NCBI GenBank assembly: GCA_018287875.1
Contig: JAGVVL010000013.1
Span: 992,001-1,056,000 of the forward strand
Source: Nigrospora sphaerica
Lineage: Eukaryota > Ascomycota > Sordariomycetes > Amphisphaeriales > Apiosporaceae
Reading direction: 5' to 3'
Length of the DNA stretch: 64,000 nt
Made by a program: the position numbers and the translations under genes. The notes below the pieces were generated by a model that saw only the letters and a program-made list of their open reading frames with translations, made no database searches and had not been told where the DNA came from. Below, piece by piece: positions 22,049 through 34,401 of this stretch (the first letter of the stretch is position 1; each line of letters starts with the position of its first letter).

Positions 22049-23368
22049 CTACAACCGTGCGGTAACCTCGGAATCGCCCAGACTTGCAGCTTGGACGTCA
22101 GCCACGGCAGGGCACGAGTCGACAACACCCTCCAGCTTCATGGGGCTCGGCGGAAGATCCAGCAAAGCCTCTTCCACAAGTGCGGCAACGTCCCCTGAGC
22201 AGCCGAAAGACAAAGACCATCCAGCACCGCCCTGGCCGTAGGTGTGAACAATACGGCTCGGCGTCGAGGCCCCTTTAGCCGGCCGCAGCTCTCTCTCTAC
22301 TCGGACATTCCGTTGCCGGAACGGCCGTAGGCCCTGGGCAAGAGGATAGTCGGGATCCAGACGAGCATTCTTTAAGCCAGGGAGGAAAGCCTCACAGCGC
22401 GCTCGCATCCGCTTGATGATGGGCGTTTCCAGTGTGAGATCCAGCTTGTCCACGTGCGGCTCAGTAATGCCGCCGATGAGCAGGATGTTGTCGTTTCGGG
22501 GTACGAGAAAGACAATCTCGCTGGCGGAATGGACGGCGTCTGCTGTTATGGTCAAGGCAGCGTCAACTTTGGGGAAGTCGCGGCCGTCATTAATAACGCG
22601 AATGAGACCGCCTCGAATCGGGTAGCAGGAGTTGTCGCCGGCCAGCTCGGTACCGGCAAGTCCGGTGGCGTTAATGATGACATCGGCGCCAAACTCCTCC
22701 CTCAGGGCCGCCTCCTGGTCTAAAAGGTCGCCCTTAACGGTTCGAGTAACCATCTTCGCGCCCTTTGCCTTGACCATGTCCATGAGAAATTGCATGGAAA
22801 CATCAGTATCAATGATGGGGGCCAGGTGCTCATAGGCGTCAACGGCGCCGTAAGCTGGGTTGATGTGGCGCTCTTCAATGATGGACGGGTCGTGGCGGAA
22901 GCCACGGACGCCGCTTGCCATAATCTCGTACATCTTGGACAACTGGGCTGGGTCCTGCTCGACAGGGACGGGGAAAAAGAAGTCGGCGGGCATCGTGCGC
23001 ACGCCCGACTTCTCCGACAGCTCCTTGGATGCCGCCATGGCGTCCCAGATGTGGTAGGCGACCATGCACCACCGCTTGGAGTTCTGGAGAGATATGGCGT
23101 CGGTATGCTGGCCACAGACAGCCGGGGGATACTCCCACAGGGCGCCGGCGATCTGTGACGTCATACGCTGCGATTTCCCATAGGAAGCCCAGTCCTTGGC
23201 CAGAACGGTCACATGGCAACCTTTGTCCAGCAGTGTCCAGGCCGTGACCAGCCCGGTAACGCCTCCTCCCACGATGAGAATGCGGGGCGAGTCCTTTTTA
23301 GGGGCGTGAAGAGGAGTAGGATAAGGGGTTAGGTCTCTCCAAAAGACGAGTCCATCCGGATTGGGCAT
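22049..23368 (-). CDS. FAD-dependent D-amino-acid oxidase family protein
   Basis: This single-exon gene encodes 439 residues. A Rossmann FAD-binding motif stands at residues about 30-45 (RILIVGGGVTGLVTAWTLL). The family signature near the C-terminus is VHTYGQGGAGWSLSFGCSGD, matching the DAO pattern H-x-Y-G-x-G-G-x-G. The enzyme would oxidise a D-amino acid to the 2-oxo acid, ammonia and H2O2. The last three residues, ARL, fit a type 1 peroxisomal targeting signal, which suits an H2O2-producing oxidase. The length is somewhat above the usual 340-370 because of a longer N-terminus and insertions. Whether the substrate is a neutral or an acidic D-amino acid (DAO or D-aspartate oxidase) cannot be decided. 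The gene is divergent from the MFS gene at 24423. Confidence 0.9.
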   Translation of the reverse strand: MPNPDGLVFWRDLTPYPTPLHAPKKDSPRILIVGGGVTGLVTAWTLLDKGCHVTVLAKDWASYGKSQRMTSQIAGALWEYPPAVCGQHTDAISLQNSKRWCMVAYHIWDAMAASKELSEKSGVRTMPADFFFPVPVEQDPAQLSKMYEIMASGVRGFRHDPSIIEERHINPAYGAVDAYEHLAPIIDTDVSMQFLMDMVKAKGAKMVTRTVKGDLLDQEAALREEFGADVIINATGLAGTELAGDNSCYPIRGGLIRVINDGRDFPKVDAALTITADAVHSASEIVFLVPRNDNILLIGGITEPHVDKLDLTLETPIIKRMRARCEAFLPGLKNARLDPDYPLAQGLRPFRQRNVRVERELRPAKGASTPSRIVHTYGQGGAGWSLSFGCSGDVAALVEEALLDLPPSPMKLEGVVDSCPAVADVQAASLGDSEVTARL

Positions 23369-24422
23369 CTTGTCTGAAAGGAGAGGACACGGGAGCCAAG
23401 AAGAAGAAAATTAGGAGCAGGATTCAAGTGGTATTTCGTGGGAGAACGGGAACTGGGTAGTCGTGACGGAAGGAATACAGCACGCCTCCCAGGTTCTCGT
23501 TCACGACTTAGTTGTCCTCTCGATGCGAATTTATTCGAACGATTTGCCTAGACCAGCTGACATTCTGCGCACCCCTTTTGGACCTCACCGAGTTCCACCA
23601 CCGTACTTGCCGGGCGCGTGACACCATTCCTTAAGGTCTGGACATCAGCACATTCGGAGGGAACCTTAAGCTGACCAGCCAGGGGACTGGAACTGAAGGT
23701 TCAACAACAGTGGTACTTGTGGTAAAGGAAACGATACCAGTAGTCTAGGCAGTGAATGCGTACCGCCCTTGGTTTCCCCCCTAGTTATGACTGGTACCGA
23801 TGGGTCGTAGCAGAATGTGCACACTCCCGGGCCTAAGGGGAACCACGCTCATGGCTCCGTTCGTCCCATGTACCCCATTACCGGCTGCAGAGGTAGCGGA
23901 GCTGCAACATTGTACCCGTTGCGCCGATTGCTTAGCTAATGGCGTGCGGTTCTGGGGAGAAACCCCCCGGTTGAGCCATGAGTCAGTTCACTGGCTGCAG
24001 ATTTTGTTTCTTTTTTTACCTTCGGCGACGGGATGGGGATCTCGGAGGGCTCGGGTCGCGTGTCATCTTCCTTCCGATTCTGGTAGTAAGATATGTACGG
24101 CTGACTCCTCCCAAGGGGCTGGAACAAGGGGCTATCACTGGAATTGTACTAGTGGGAAGGGACCAGATCCACAGGCTCAGCCGCCCGGGATGCTTGTTCG
24201 AACTTTAGTTTTAACTAACTAGAAATGGCAGGTCCCTTTTCGGCCCCCACCGCGCATTTTGTTAGGCAAGAGTTTGCGAGACTGGATCTCCAGGGTCTCC
24301 CTGCTTGGATCGTATAGTACCACGCTGCGCTATCGGAAGGGACTACCGCAATGGGAAAACACCGCGGGGAGCGCCAATTACGCGTGCCAATACCACTGCT
24401 CTCTTCTCCCCTCTAACTGACG
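23369..24422. promoter_or_regulatory. Divergent intergenic region between oxidase and transporter
   Basis: This 1.05-kb region separates the start codons of the two outward-facing genes and must hold both promoters. Frames within it look like noise. I identified no specific operator with confidence. Confidence 0.5.
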
Positions 24423-25884
24423 ATGTCTTCCGCTTCACACAAGTCACCGACCTCAGTCTGCTCCCGTCCATCGTACGAGCCTTTACCTTCCTCACCTACC
24501 CTTCTCTTGACAGCGACGATGGGGACATTATCCGCCGGGGAGAAGCCACGTCCAGACGTCGAGAAGGAGCCACAGGACGACAGCGAGGGCATTATTGCCG
24601 ACGTGATTGTCCCGCCTCCCGCCACTGCTTTCCCGCCGCCTCCTGATGGCGGACGCTTGGCATGGACACAGGTTTTCATGGGGCACTTGGTCCTGATTAA
24701 CAGCTGGGGCTACCTCAGTTCCTTCGGTCTGTTCCAGTCTTACTACACGTCCACCCTCGATGCCTCGCCGTCGGCCATCAGTTGGATCGGCTCTATCCAA
24801 ATTTTCCTCGTCTACCTGATCGGCACATTTTCGGGACGCGCTCTCGATGCGGGCCACTACCACGCTACTGTCCGGCTGGGCAGCTTTTTACAGGTTCTTG
24901 GCATCTTCATGACGTCCGTTTCGTCCCAGTACTGGCAGCTGTTCCTGGCCCAGGGTATCTGCAAAGGAATCGGCGATGGGCTTGTGTTTTGTCCCACCGT
25001 TTCGCTTGTCGCCACGTACTTTTCTAAGAAGCGGTCGCTGGCCATGGCCTGCACTGCTTCTGGAGGAGCCATTGGCGGCATCATATTCCCCCTGATCGCC
25101 CGCCAATGCCTTGGACCGCTCGGCTTTGGCTGGACTGTCCGTATCATGGGCTTCGTCGTCCTCTTCAACTCGATCCTCGTGGCCTTGCTCGCTCGGGTCC
25201 GGCTCCCGCCTCGCAAGGCCGGGCCCGTGTTCGAATGGGCCGCTTTCAAAGAGGCTTCATTCAGCCTCTTCTGCGCCGGCATGTTCTTTAATCTATGGGC
25301 CGTCTACTTTGCCTACTTCTATGTAAGTACAGCCCCCCGGTCGAACCTTCACGTCGCTCATATGTTACAAGATCAGCGCGTTCTCCAAATCCATTATCCA
25401 TGTCGGCTCCGCCACCTCCCTCACGCTTCTGTTGACCATGAACGCCGTGGGTGTGCCCGGCCGGCTTGTCTGCGGTCTGACAGCCGACCGCTTGCTTGGT
25501 CCAGTCAACACTCTTATCCCCGTCGCCTTTTGTGCAGGCGTGCTATTCTATAGCTGGGCCGCCGTGACCAACGAACCTGGGTTGTATGCATTCTGTATCA
25601 TCTACGGCTTCTTCGGTGCCGGCATCCAAAGTCTGTTCCCGGCAGCCTGTGCCAGCCTGACCAGCGACCTCAGTAAGATGGGCACGCGCACGGGAATGTG
25701 CTTTTCCATGGTATCGGTCGCATGCTTGACGGGGGCGCCCATTGCGGGCGCATTGATCCAGCGGCATGATGGGGCGTATTTGTACGCCCAGGCCTTTGGA
25801 GGGTCCGCGCTCATAGGCGGCAGCTTAACCCTACTCGCCGCCCGGGTATCCAAGACGGGGCTAACGCTACACACAAAGATGTAG
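24423..25884 (+). CDS. MFS monocarboxylate-type transporter
   Basis: Two exons (24423-25322 and 25372-25884) are joined by a 49-bp phase-0 intron (GTAAGT...CAAG), giving 470 residues. A second ATG at 24519 would give 438. The start of the membrane domain, PPDGGRLAWTQVFMGHLVLI, is the hallmark of fungal SLC16/Mch-like monocarboxylate permeases. About twelve hydrophobic segments follow, with a cytoplasmic loop between helices 6 and 7 near residue 275. It probably moves a carboxylate-type solute across a membrane. The substrate is unknown. Divergence from a D-amino-acid oxidase suggests, but does not prove, a shared catabolic role. Confidence 0.87.
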
Positions 25885-28726
25885 GGATTGGCAGGGACCC
25901 CGCGTGGTGGGTGGCTGGAAGCCGAAACCCCCGTACCTCTTACGGCTGGCGGTGTGGTGAGCTGACTTGCTTTGTGCGGCCAACAGTGGCCAGCTTATAA
26001 TAACAGTCGTCTCTGCATGGATACCATACACAGTACACCTTGTATAATAATATTTACTATATGTCTCTCATCCGTCGTCTTTCATCATGACCAAGGAGGC
26101 CCGAATGCCGTAAAAGCGCAGCCCAGCTCCGGCTTCTGTAGCCAGACGGTGTGGCCACCACACTGGCTGACCTGACAAGGAGTAGTGGAAATATGACTAG
26201 CAGGGGCAACTCCACCAAGTTCCACCATAAAGCCCCATCTAACGGTCGTACGTGGCGTGTCAGCCGCCTCTCCGCAAGTTAGTGCCTTAGGGGCGCCGAA
26301 CCTTGCTGCTTCGTGCCGAGCCGAGCTTAGCGGCTTGCCTTGTCACCGCGTGGCGGTCAAAAGCTGGTGCTGACTCAAGCCGTCAAAGTTTGTGGACCAA
26401 CTTCCGATTCGAGCGACTCCAGGCATTTGACGGGTGGGGCCGTAACCAAAACCAACTGTCTCGCGCCGTTTCCCCACTCTTCTAGCGATCCACTACCGTC
26501 GTGGGAGCCATTTTTCGGTGAAGTTACCAAGGTAGCAGTAACGGACCTAATATTCCATAGCGCGTACATCCATCCTCCATCGCCGGTGTTTTTTAGTGCG
26601 CTTGAATATATAGTTATCGGTAGAAGTTCCGCATCGAAGGAAACCTATAAGCTGGCATAGAAATTTAGCCCCGTCGCCGTTTGATAATGCACTTTCCAAT
26701 ATTGTCTCATCAGTAGGCTAAGTTTCCAGACCTTGAAACTGAACTATAAAGTCAACGGAGCATGGGTGCACAAATTGACTGTGAAAGAAGTCGCGTTAAG
26801 GGCAGGCTACTGAAGATGGTCCGTGGATGTTCGAGACAATGCGCCATGTCCTGTTACCGCGCACGCCCTTTCCATGATTCACCAGGGGTCTTTAAAGAGG
26901 AAGGAGATAAATTCGTAGGATGCAGTGGCACCTCCATAATGCCGCAATACAATGACCCAATTAGCTGATGGGAGGGTAGACTTTAGAGACGATTGTCTAG
27001 AAAAGGAAAGCGGGAACGGTAAAATTATATCCCACTCGGGGGATCTCAAAAATGGGAAGTGGCATGACTTATGTTGGATGGTTAGCTCATCCCCGTTCAT
27101 GTCGGCCAAGACCTAGACCAAGTGGCCGGACGCCACAGATCTCCATAAGATCTAGCCCGCTGTGGGGTCCAAGCGAGGGGTCACGGGCGACGCGGTCGCA
27201 ATATCGTTCCTGGATATCCTGGTATCCACCCTCTAACAGCTCGTTAGGCTACGGCGCACCGAAACCGGTCTAAAGGTGCAAGAGACACTGGAACGGTCCG
27301 CCCGGCACCGTCTCCGCGACGTGAAGTGACAGTAACAGGGGTCAGCATTGCCCTTCTTATGAGAACGTGAAAGAGACTTTTCTATAGGTATCGATACTCT
27401 CTGCCGCCATATAGGCACCTGGGGCTGCCCATTTCCAGATTTGGAGAATCCACTCCGACAGTGAAAGTAGGCAGGGAACGGATATACTGGCATATCACAA
27501 ATTAGCACGGAACATGATCGCCATAGTCCTAAGCGGACTGGAACTATGCTGTAGGCATGACGGACCTACTGAGTAACCCTAAGTGCGTAAAATTGCGTAA
27601 TACGCGTTATGGACGTATTGCCATTGGCGAATATAGTTGGGTACCTGAATGTTCTGCTCGTTTCGACTTGGATGGGGCAGCCCTCCCCACCGGCCCCGAC
27701 TTGCGTAGTTCTTTCGATAAGCTGCTAGCCTGCTGGCTCGTCTTTCATCCCGAAGATTATTCCCGGCGTCCGCGGGGCCGACGGGGTGGATCACAGCACT
27801 GGCGCTAGCGTTGGGCATATGTAGTCCAGATTTGCTGGGGTTCTCGGCGAGCATCGGCAGCACGCATGATTCATGCAATCACAAAGGAACAACACGTCGG
27901 CGATGAGACACGTGGGCTAGTATTTTGTCATTCTTCGCAAGCACTATAGTAAATCAACTTTAGATAATAAGTAGGAGTGATTAAAGCTCTTACCGAACAT
28001 TATTAGACGAAGCTTAAAGCTAACGAAAAAGGTCATGTGCAGTAAGTGGATGCGCCCTTTCACGGGAGGCCGTCGAAAGAATAAATAAAGCTATTTATAG
28101 GAGACGCGGGACAGCTGGAGCTGGATCCGGGAGGGAAAGAGCGTACAGCATGCCCACGGGGTGGCTAGACAATTACTTGCTAATAAAGTGGACCCGTTCG
28201 AGAGCCGTGCATAGCCGGACCACGATAGCGGCAGACGGCATTGCGTGCTCCTACTTACTTGGTGGCATAAGTCGGCTCGGTCACCGAGGATACTGATGCG
28301 TGCCACCACGGGGGGGGTGTGGGGGCGGCAATAACATAGTCTGCTAAACCGGATACCGTGGACATACATAGGCTAATTAAGAGCAGGATCTATCAACTGG
28401 CAGGTCCCCTACCTTTTACGCATTACATACCGGGCGGAAGTCAATAGTAAGCTGTCGGACGGATGGAAGAAGGAGGCTAATCGATGCGAATTCAAAACAT
28501 GCTATTAATTACTGTTTTTTGTCGTAAACGAGTGCGTGGTGCACTGATGACCGGGGTGAACGCGGAGACTCACAGTTCACAGTGGGGAGGCGGAGGATTG
28601 TTACATTAACCATGACATTCGGTGCGGGTACTAGAGGATTCCAATAATATCTGTGGCTTTAAAAGGAAGACGGTGATATGCTATAGTAGGAGACTGGAGG
28701 CAATACAACAGACTGGCCAGCTACTA
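25885..28726. other. 2.8-kb gene-free region
   Basis: I see no supported gene between the transporter and the Fot1-like fragment. Frames of 60-106 codons occur on both strands without family motifs. A homopolymer-like G run lies at 28309-28325. Confidence 0.45.
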
Positions 28727-28769
28727 ACGTAGATGTCATATCAGCCGGACAGTCAGATCAGCCGGACAC
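28727..28769 (+). repeat. Fot1-like terminal inverted repeat
   Basis: This 43-bp end is identical to 15186-15228, including the internal duplicated ATCAGCCGGACA. TA precedes it, as expected for Tc1/pogo target duplication. Confidence 0.85.
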
Positions 28770-29557
28770 TTCCCACTAATTTCCACTATCTTAACTTTAC
28801 CGTTACATAACTCCACCACGAATTATGGCAAAGCCTTTAAACGAGTCTCAGATTACGCTAGCGGTCCAAGCGATTTAAAAAGACCCAAAATTATCCATCC
28901 GACACGCTGTATCCATCTTTAATGTCCCTCGATCGACCCTCTTCGACAGAATAAAAGGCATATATACTGTACAGGATACCCGATCGGTCCGCTATCGATT
29001 AACGGAATTAGAAGAGAATGTGATTGTCATATATATAATTGACCTCGATTTGCGAGGGTTTGCTTCCCGGATTCCAGATGTGGAAGATATAGCCAATGTT
29101 ATTCTTACGACACGTCATATATCACGCGTTAGGACGCGCTAGGCCTCAAACTTTATTAAGCGACAACCACGACTAAAGACGCGTTTATCTTATATATACG
29201 ACTATTAGAGGGCCCTTTGCGAGGATCCTGAAAAGATCGCGGCTTAGTTTCGAGCTTTTCCATAATATGAGGGTTAAGAACGGCATTCTCGACGAGGATC
29301 TGTACAACTTCGACAAGACCGGCTTTATGATGGGCCAGATCGCGTCCTCGATAGTTGTTACAGGCGCCGATCGCGACGGAAAACGCAAGAAGATCCAGCC
29401 GGGTAATCGGGAATGGGTTACCGCCATCTAGGGCGTGTGTGCGGACGGCTGGTGTGTCCCGCCGTTTATAGCGGTAAAAGGCAAAACCTATCTCGCGAAC
29501 TGGTATACCGATAACACCTTACCACGCGACTGGGTAATTAAACCTACCTCGAATAGA
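28727..29557 (+). mobile_element. 5' half of a Fot1/pogo transposon
   Basis: It begins with a 43-bp terminal inverted repeat (28727-28769) after TA. The transposase starts at 28825 (MAKPLNESQITLAVQAI). It has an N-terminal helix-turn-helix (SIRHAVSIFNVPRSTLFDRI) and the first catalytic Asp in LYNFDKTGFMMG (near 29310). It stops at WVIKPTSN, where module B begins. TAG/TAA codons and one frameshift near 29250 inactivate it. The remainder of the protein is on the other strand at 15186-16147. Confidence 0.87.
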
Positions 29558-30687
29558 GGCTGGCGAAGTCGGACTCTACAGCCTCCCCGCGGCGCCGGCT
29601 GGAAATCTTCCTGGGTCAATTGACTGAGGAAGAGCCGATGTAGAGACGCATTCTGCACGAAAGTGCAGCGAGGCGCTATTGCTGCGTCGCTATGTCGCTG
29701 CTCTGGAGTTTTGCTGATACGATCTGTGATGCGGGATTTTCGGGCGTCGCACGACCGAAAACTTTTCGCCCCCGCCAAACGTAGCAAGCAGCCTCGAAAA
29801 TCGACACCACGCGACGCCGAATCGACGACAAATCGGCCGCGCAGCGAAGGCCCTCGTCTCTATAGAGGGATTTGGGTAGAAAAACCATCCGACGTCGACT
29901 CGGTTCTCGAAGCGACGATAGGACACCCTCGGCCCTACCGAGCTCTAAGACGGCTTGCAGCGAACAGCCGCGAGGGCATCGAACGAATACTTAAGTGGAC
30001 GTGCGTACGGAGTAATGGAAGTTGTTAAGAACACGGGGACGGAGTCGTTAAGGCAATAGTGGCTACGGCTGGCCGCCCGTGTCGCCCTTTAAGGTGACAG
30101 CGCACCGCTCCGGAGACGAACATATGGTGGATCAGGGCAGGTTAGTCGAGGCCTTACAGGGTACTATGCCGGCGTGGTGGTACCCCTTACCGAAGGCCTA
30201 CGGCAAGACATGGTCGGCTCGCCGGCAGAGATGGCGGCGAGCAACGGGAAGCCGGTCTAGGGCTCGCCACCCTAGGACACCGGTGGGCCGTAGTATAGCA
30301 CGACGACCGCGGGACCGGCAGAAGAACAGGGTAGCCCCTACGTCCCCTACTCGCACTAGGGTCGACTAAAGATGGAACCGGTTCGAGGACTTGCCGTGGA
30401 AGGGGATGAACAGCTGGATTGGGCCAGCCCAGGGACCTGGAGACAAGGATGAGACGGACTGCCTTCGATTGTGCCAAAGGGCATCTTCTCTGTCGGAGTG
30501 TCGCTAGCGTAGGTGCTATCCTAGGAGGCTGCAGGTCGAGGAGGTCGTGCTATGGCTCGAGAGGACGGATGCGCATGTCGGTGGTCCTAGAGAGGGATAT
30601 GCCCTTGCGGGCTGCTTAAGGTGCAAACCTTCTATTCCCCCCCTTTCTATAGAAAGCGCAGAGAACTTGACCCGGGGAATAGGAGGC
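29558..30687 (+). repeat. 1,130-bp LINE-associated module, copy B
   Basis: The boundaries are the same as in copies A and C (GGCTGGCGAAG ... GGAATAGGAGGC). The 121-codon frame 29663-30028 is open. A second frame from about 30079 runs to a TAA at 30367-30369 that is CAG in copy C. Differences from copy C are almost all transitions, for example TGACTGAGG versus TGACTAAGG. Confidence 0.87.
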
Positions 30688-31216
30688 CACGGTTCAACAA
30701 GCGGAACAGCTATGTCGAGACGGCCTTATTTGGCAGTATGGCTACTATCCATGCGAGCCCTTCGCTGAAGGAGCACAGCTTAAGCAATGCTACCACTGTT
30801 ACCGTTATGGACATATCGCCCGTGTCTGCCGCCACGCACGCAGGTGTGGGCTCTGCTCTTCAACAAAGCATGACGATAAAGAATGCCCAGAAGCCGAGAA
30901 TAAGAGCCGGTACTGCTGTCCAGCATGCCGAGGACCACACACTGCGTGGTCTAAGGAGTGTCCAGTCCGCCAGGAGCAGGTCCAGATCGCTAAGGCTGCT
31001 TATGTCACGAGGCCGAAGGGATTCGCCCTGCCCTCGCAAGAACCCCCTAAGCCAGCTGCCGAAGGCTGGCAGACAGTACAGCCGCGGAAACGTCGAGCAA
31101 CCAGCTGCCGTACTAGAAGCACTGGCAGAGCCCGCAGCAGAACCCACGAAGAGACAGACAACATGGACGTCGAAACACCGGAGTTAACACTGAACAGCAT
31201 CCACGCTCGACCATGA
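30688..31216 (+). pseudogene. LINE ORF1 3' part (chimera B)
   Basis: The 5'-truncated ORF1 starts at the segment before the zinc knuckles and keeps the CCHC-type array CYHCYRYGHIARVC-like, CGLCSSTKH and CCPACRGPH. It ends with TGA at 31214-31216 overlapping the ORF2 ATG. Without a 5' part it cannot make ORF1p. Confidence 0.8.
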
Positions 31217-34200
31217 CAGCGCTAAAGATCCTACACTGGAACACGCAAAAAAGCAAGAAAGCACAGATCCCGGCAGTCGATGCCATCTCCGAAGAGTACG
31301 ACGTCCTAGCTATCCAAGAGCCCTGGCGAAACCCACACCTGCCGACCACTTACTGCCCGAGATCCTCTCCATACTACCTTCTCTATGCCGCCGAGGGAGG
31401 CAGAGCTTGCATCTACATTAATAAGAAGCACCCCCCAGTGTAGTGGACTTATAAAGCGCAATCAGATAAGTGCAACATCACGATCCAGTTGCCAGATGGT
31501 CCTATAACAGTTATCTGCGTATACTCGCCTCCTCCTAGATCGATTAGCAGATCAGACCTGCCAGTTATCGAAGCCCTCCTCACCAGTCCCCAGCTAGGAC
31601 GAACAGTCCTCGTAGGAGACTTTAACGTCCACCACCCTGTCTGGGGAGGACACAACGTCCGACCTCATAAGGCAGCCGATAAGCTACTCCAGCTAGCAGA
31701 ATCCTGGAGACTCCAGCTTATCACTCCCCCTGGAACACCGACATGGACTCGAAGAGGGTGCATAGACTCCACGATCGACCTAGCGTGGGCCACGGACGAT
31801 CTCCGAGCTGCCTACAACGGGTACGCCCCATATGCTGGATCCGATCACCTCCCCCAGGTGATACGCGTGGCTGGACCTCAAAACGACCCCCAGAACAAGC
31901 CACGGCGCAGCTGGAAAACAGCTGACTATAACCAAGTGAAGGCCGAGGCGACACACCTTCCGCAGCTAGGGCTACTCGAGACACCGGGGGAAATCGATAG
32001 ATACACCGAAACGTTAACTAAGGAGCTAACTCGGATAGCCGACCTAGTTGCCCCCCTCCGCCACTCTAAGGGGAGAGGCAAGGCATAGTGGAACCACGAA
32101 ACAAAAGAAGCTATAGAGGAGGAGAGACGAGCCCAGCGAACATGGCTATCCGACAGGACAGACGCAGCCTGGCGAGCTCTTCGGCAAGCATCCCTTGCGA
32201 AAAAGAAAACGATCCGCACTGCAAAGACAGCGACCTGGAGAAACATGCTTCACGAGGCCTCTAGCCAGCCAGCTGGCGTCTGGAACATCGCGAGATGGGC
32301 CAGAACCGAAGGAGCCGCACCGCCGCTACCTCCAGCCGTCCCCACGCTTCACACACCGCGAGGCGAAGCAACGACCTATAAGGAGAAAACGGAGGCCTTC
32401 CGGGAGAGGTTTTACCCTCTCCCTAAGGCCATGTATACCGGCTTCCGTATAACAAACCGGCTCGCAGCGCCTCTCGACATCGACGGCGAGGTGACAGCGG
32501 AGCAGGTCCAAGACGTCTTAAGCAAGGCAGGCCAGTGGAAAGCACCCGGACCAGACCAGCTTCCGAACGGATTCCTTAAGCGCTTAGGAAAGCCCCTCTT
32601 CCAGGCCTTAGCCTCCCTAGCGGAAGCATGCTGGCGTATAGGATACTATCCAACAGCGTTCCGCAAAGCAGTGACCGTTATCCTCCGGAAACCAGGAAAG
32701 CAGCCAAACGAGTACCACCAAGCCGGCGGATGGAGACCTATCGCACTACTTAACACCATAGGGAAGGTGATCGAGAGCCTGCTGGCGCAACGGCTAGCCA
32801 GCTTTACGGAAGAAAACGGGCTGCTCCCAGACGAACAGATGGGCAACCGGAAAGGCCGCTCCACGGAAACAGCCTTACGGTTGCTAACGGACTTAGTCCG
32901 CACAGCCTGGAAACATGGAGGTGCAGCAACCCTTCTATCGCTGGATATCTCAGGCGCTTTCGACTCCGTCGACCATGGAAGGCTCCTCGCTAACCTGCGA
33001 GCGCTGAGGGTCCCTATATAGACTATTAGCTGGATCCGAAGCTTCTTATCTAACCGGTCCACTACGCTGTTCTTCGATGGCCAGGAATCGGACGAGATCC
33101 CAGTCCTAGCAGGCGTCCCGCAGGGCTCACCCCTATCGCCTATCCTCTTCTGCCTTTATACAGCCGGTCTCTACAAGGCCCTCCGCGCTGTACCAGGGAT
33201 AGCCACTATAGCCTTCGCAGACGACACAAACCTCGTGGGCTTCGGCTTAAACCCAGAGCAGACCTGCGAGCGGCTAGAAGCTGCTCATAGGGTCTGCAAA
33301 GAATGGGCAGTCAGCCACGGCATGACCTTTGCAGTCCAGAAATATCACCTAGTCCACTTCTCTCGAAGACGGAAAGGTCCGGACACAAAGATAGCCTTAG
33401 AAGGCCACGAAATCGAACCAGAAGACTCCTGCCGCGTCCTTGGCATCCAGGTGGATAGACGTCTCCGCTGGGACGTCCATATCCAGTCGATATCGAAGAA
33501 GATGGCGACGCAGGTCTACGCTCTAAACCGGATAGCCGGCTCGACGTGGGGCGCATCTCTCCAACGAGCCCGCCAAGTCTATATAGCTGTCGTATGGTCT
33601 GCGATAGGCTATGGAGCTTCAGAGTGGCACCGCCAGATCTCGAAAAATCGAGCCAAGGCACTTAACGACGTCTAGATAGAGTGCCTCCGAAAGGTCACAG
33701 GAGCTTTCAAAGCCACGGCCACCACAGTACTAGAAACGGAAGCTTACGTGTCCCCCTTAGACACGTGGCTCAACAGAAGGGTGGCGGCATCGAAAGAGAG
33801 GCTCCAATAGCCGCGTATCGCATCACTCATCCAAGCGAGATGCGAAAACGCAGCTAGATGGATCCTAACAAGACCAACTCGCCGGCGCAGACCGAAAGGC
33901 CCCGACGCTCCCGATCGTAAGAGGTGGCTAGACGAATGGCTAGCTGGAGACTCAGCATATAAGGCTGAGGAGAGAGACTGGCTTCAAAGATAGCAACAAG
34001 CGCAGCAAAATCGAACAACACGAACACCGGCAGCAACTAAAATGCCGCCAGACAAGCACGTCCTCAAGCTCTATAAGGGACTCTATAAAGCCGAGAGCTC
34101 CATCCTCGTCCAAGCGAGGACTGGCAAGATCGGGCTGCGAGACTTCCTTTTTAAGCGTAGGGTCCCAGGCTTCGACAGCCCCTAGTGCGCCTGCGGTCAG

Positions 34201-34401
34201 GGCAGGGAGACCGTCCGGCATATCCTCGCTTTCTGCCCACGGGAAAGAGAAAGACGAGAGCATCTCGTCCAAGCTCTAGGAGGACCGATAGACACGGACA
34301 GGATGCTCGACACCCTAGGAAAAGCAGGAATCATCGCAAGATGGCTACTCCGCTCGGGAAGGCTGGACATGTTCCAGCTAGCAAATTAACTTATCAGCTA
34401 G
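31213..34401 (+). pseudogene. LINE ORF2 (chimera B), only point stops
   Basis: The frame is full length, 3,189 nt, without any indel. The endonuclease shows GDFNVHHPVWGG (near 31620) and GSDHLP (near 31840). The reverse transcriptase keeps an intact active site AFADDTNLVGFG (near 33210). A C-terminal zinc motif lies near 34190. There is no RNase H domain that I can see. About eight in-frame stops, nearly all TAG at Trp codons (for example 31441, 32086 and 33019), inactivate it. The product would have nicked target DNA and copied LINE RNA. Confidence 0.88.

Noticed and set aside
22413..23247. Several plus-strand frames over the oxidase gene
   Set aside because: They are antisense shadows of a well supported 439-codon gene with FAD and DAO motifs.
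23800..24222. 140-codon frame between oxidase and transporter
   Set aside because: It has no homology-like features and overlaps the shared promoter region. The composition is not coding-like.
31213..34401. Idea that TAG is recoded as an amino acid, since most internal stops are TAG
   Set aside because: TAA also occurs inside the element frames, for example 48794 in copia 2. Host genes show no internal TAG, and TGG/CAG-to-TAG is what RIP produces.
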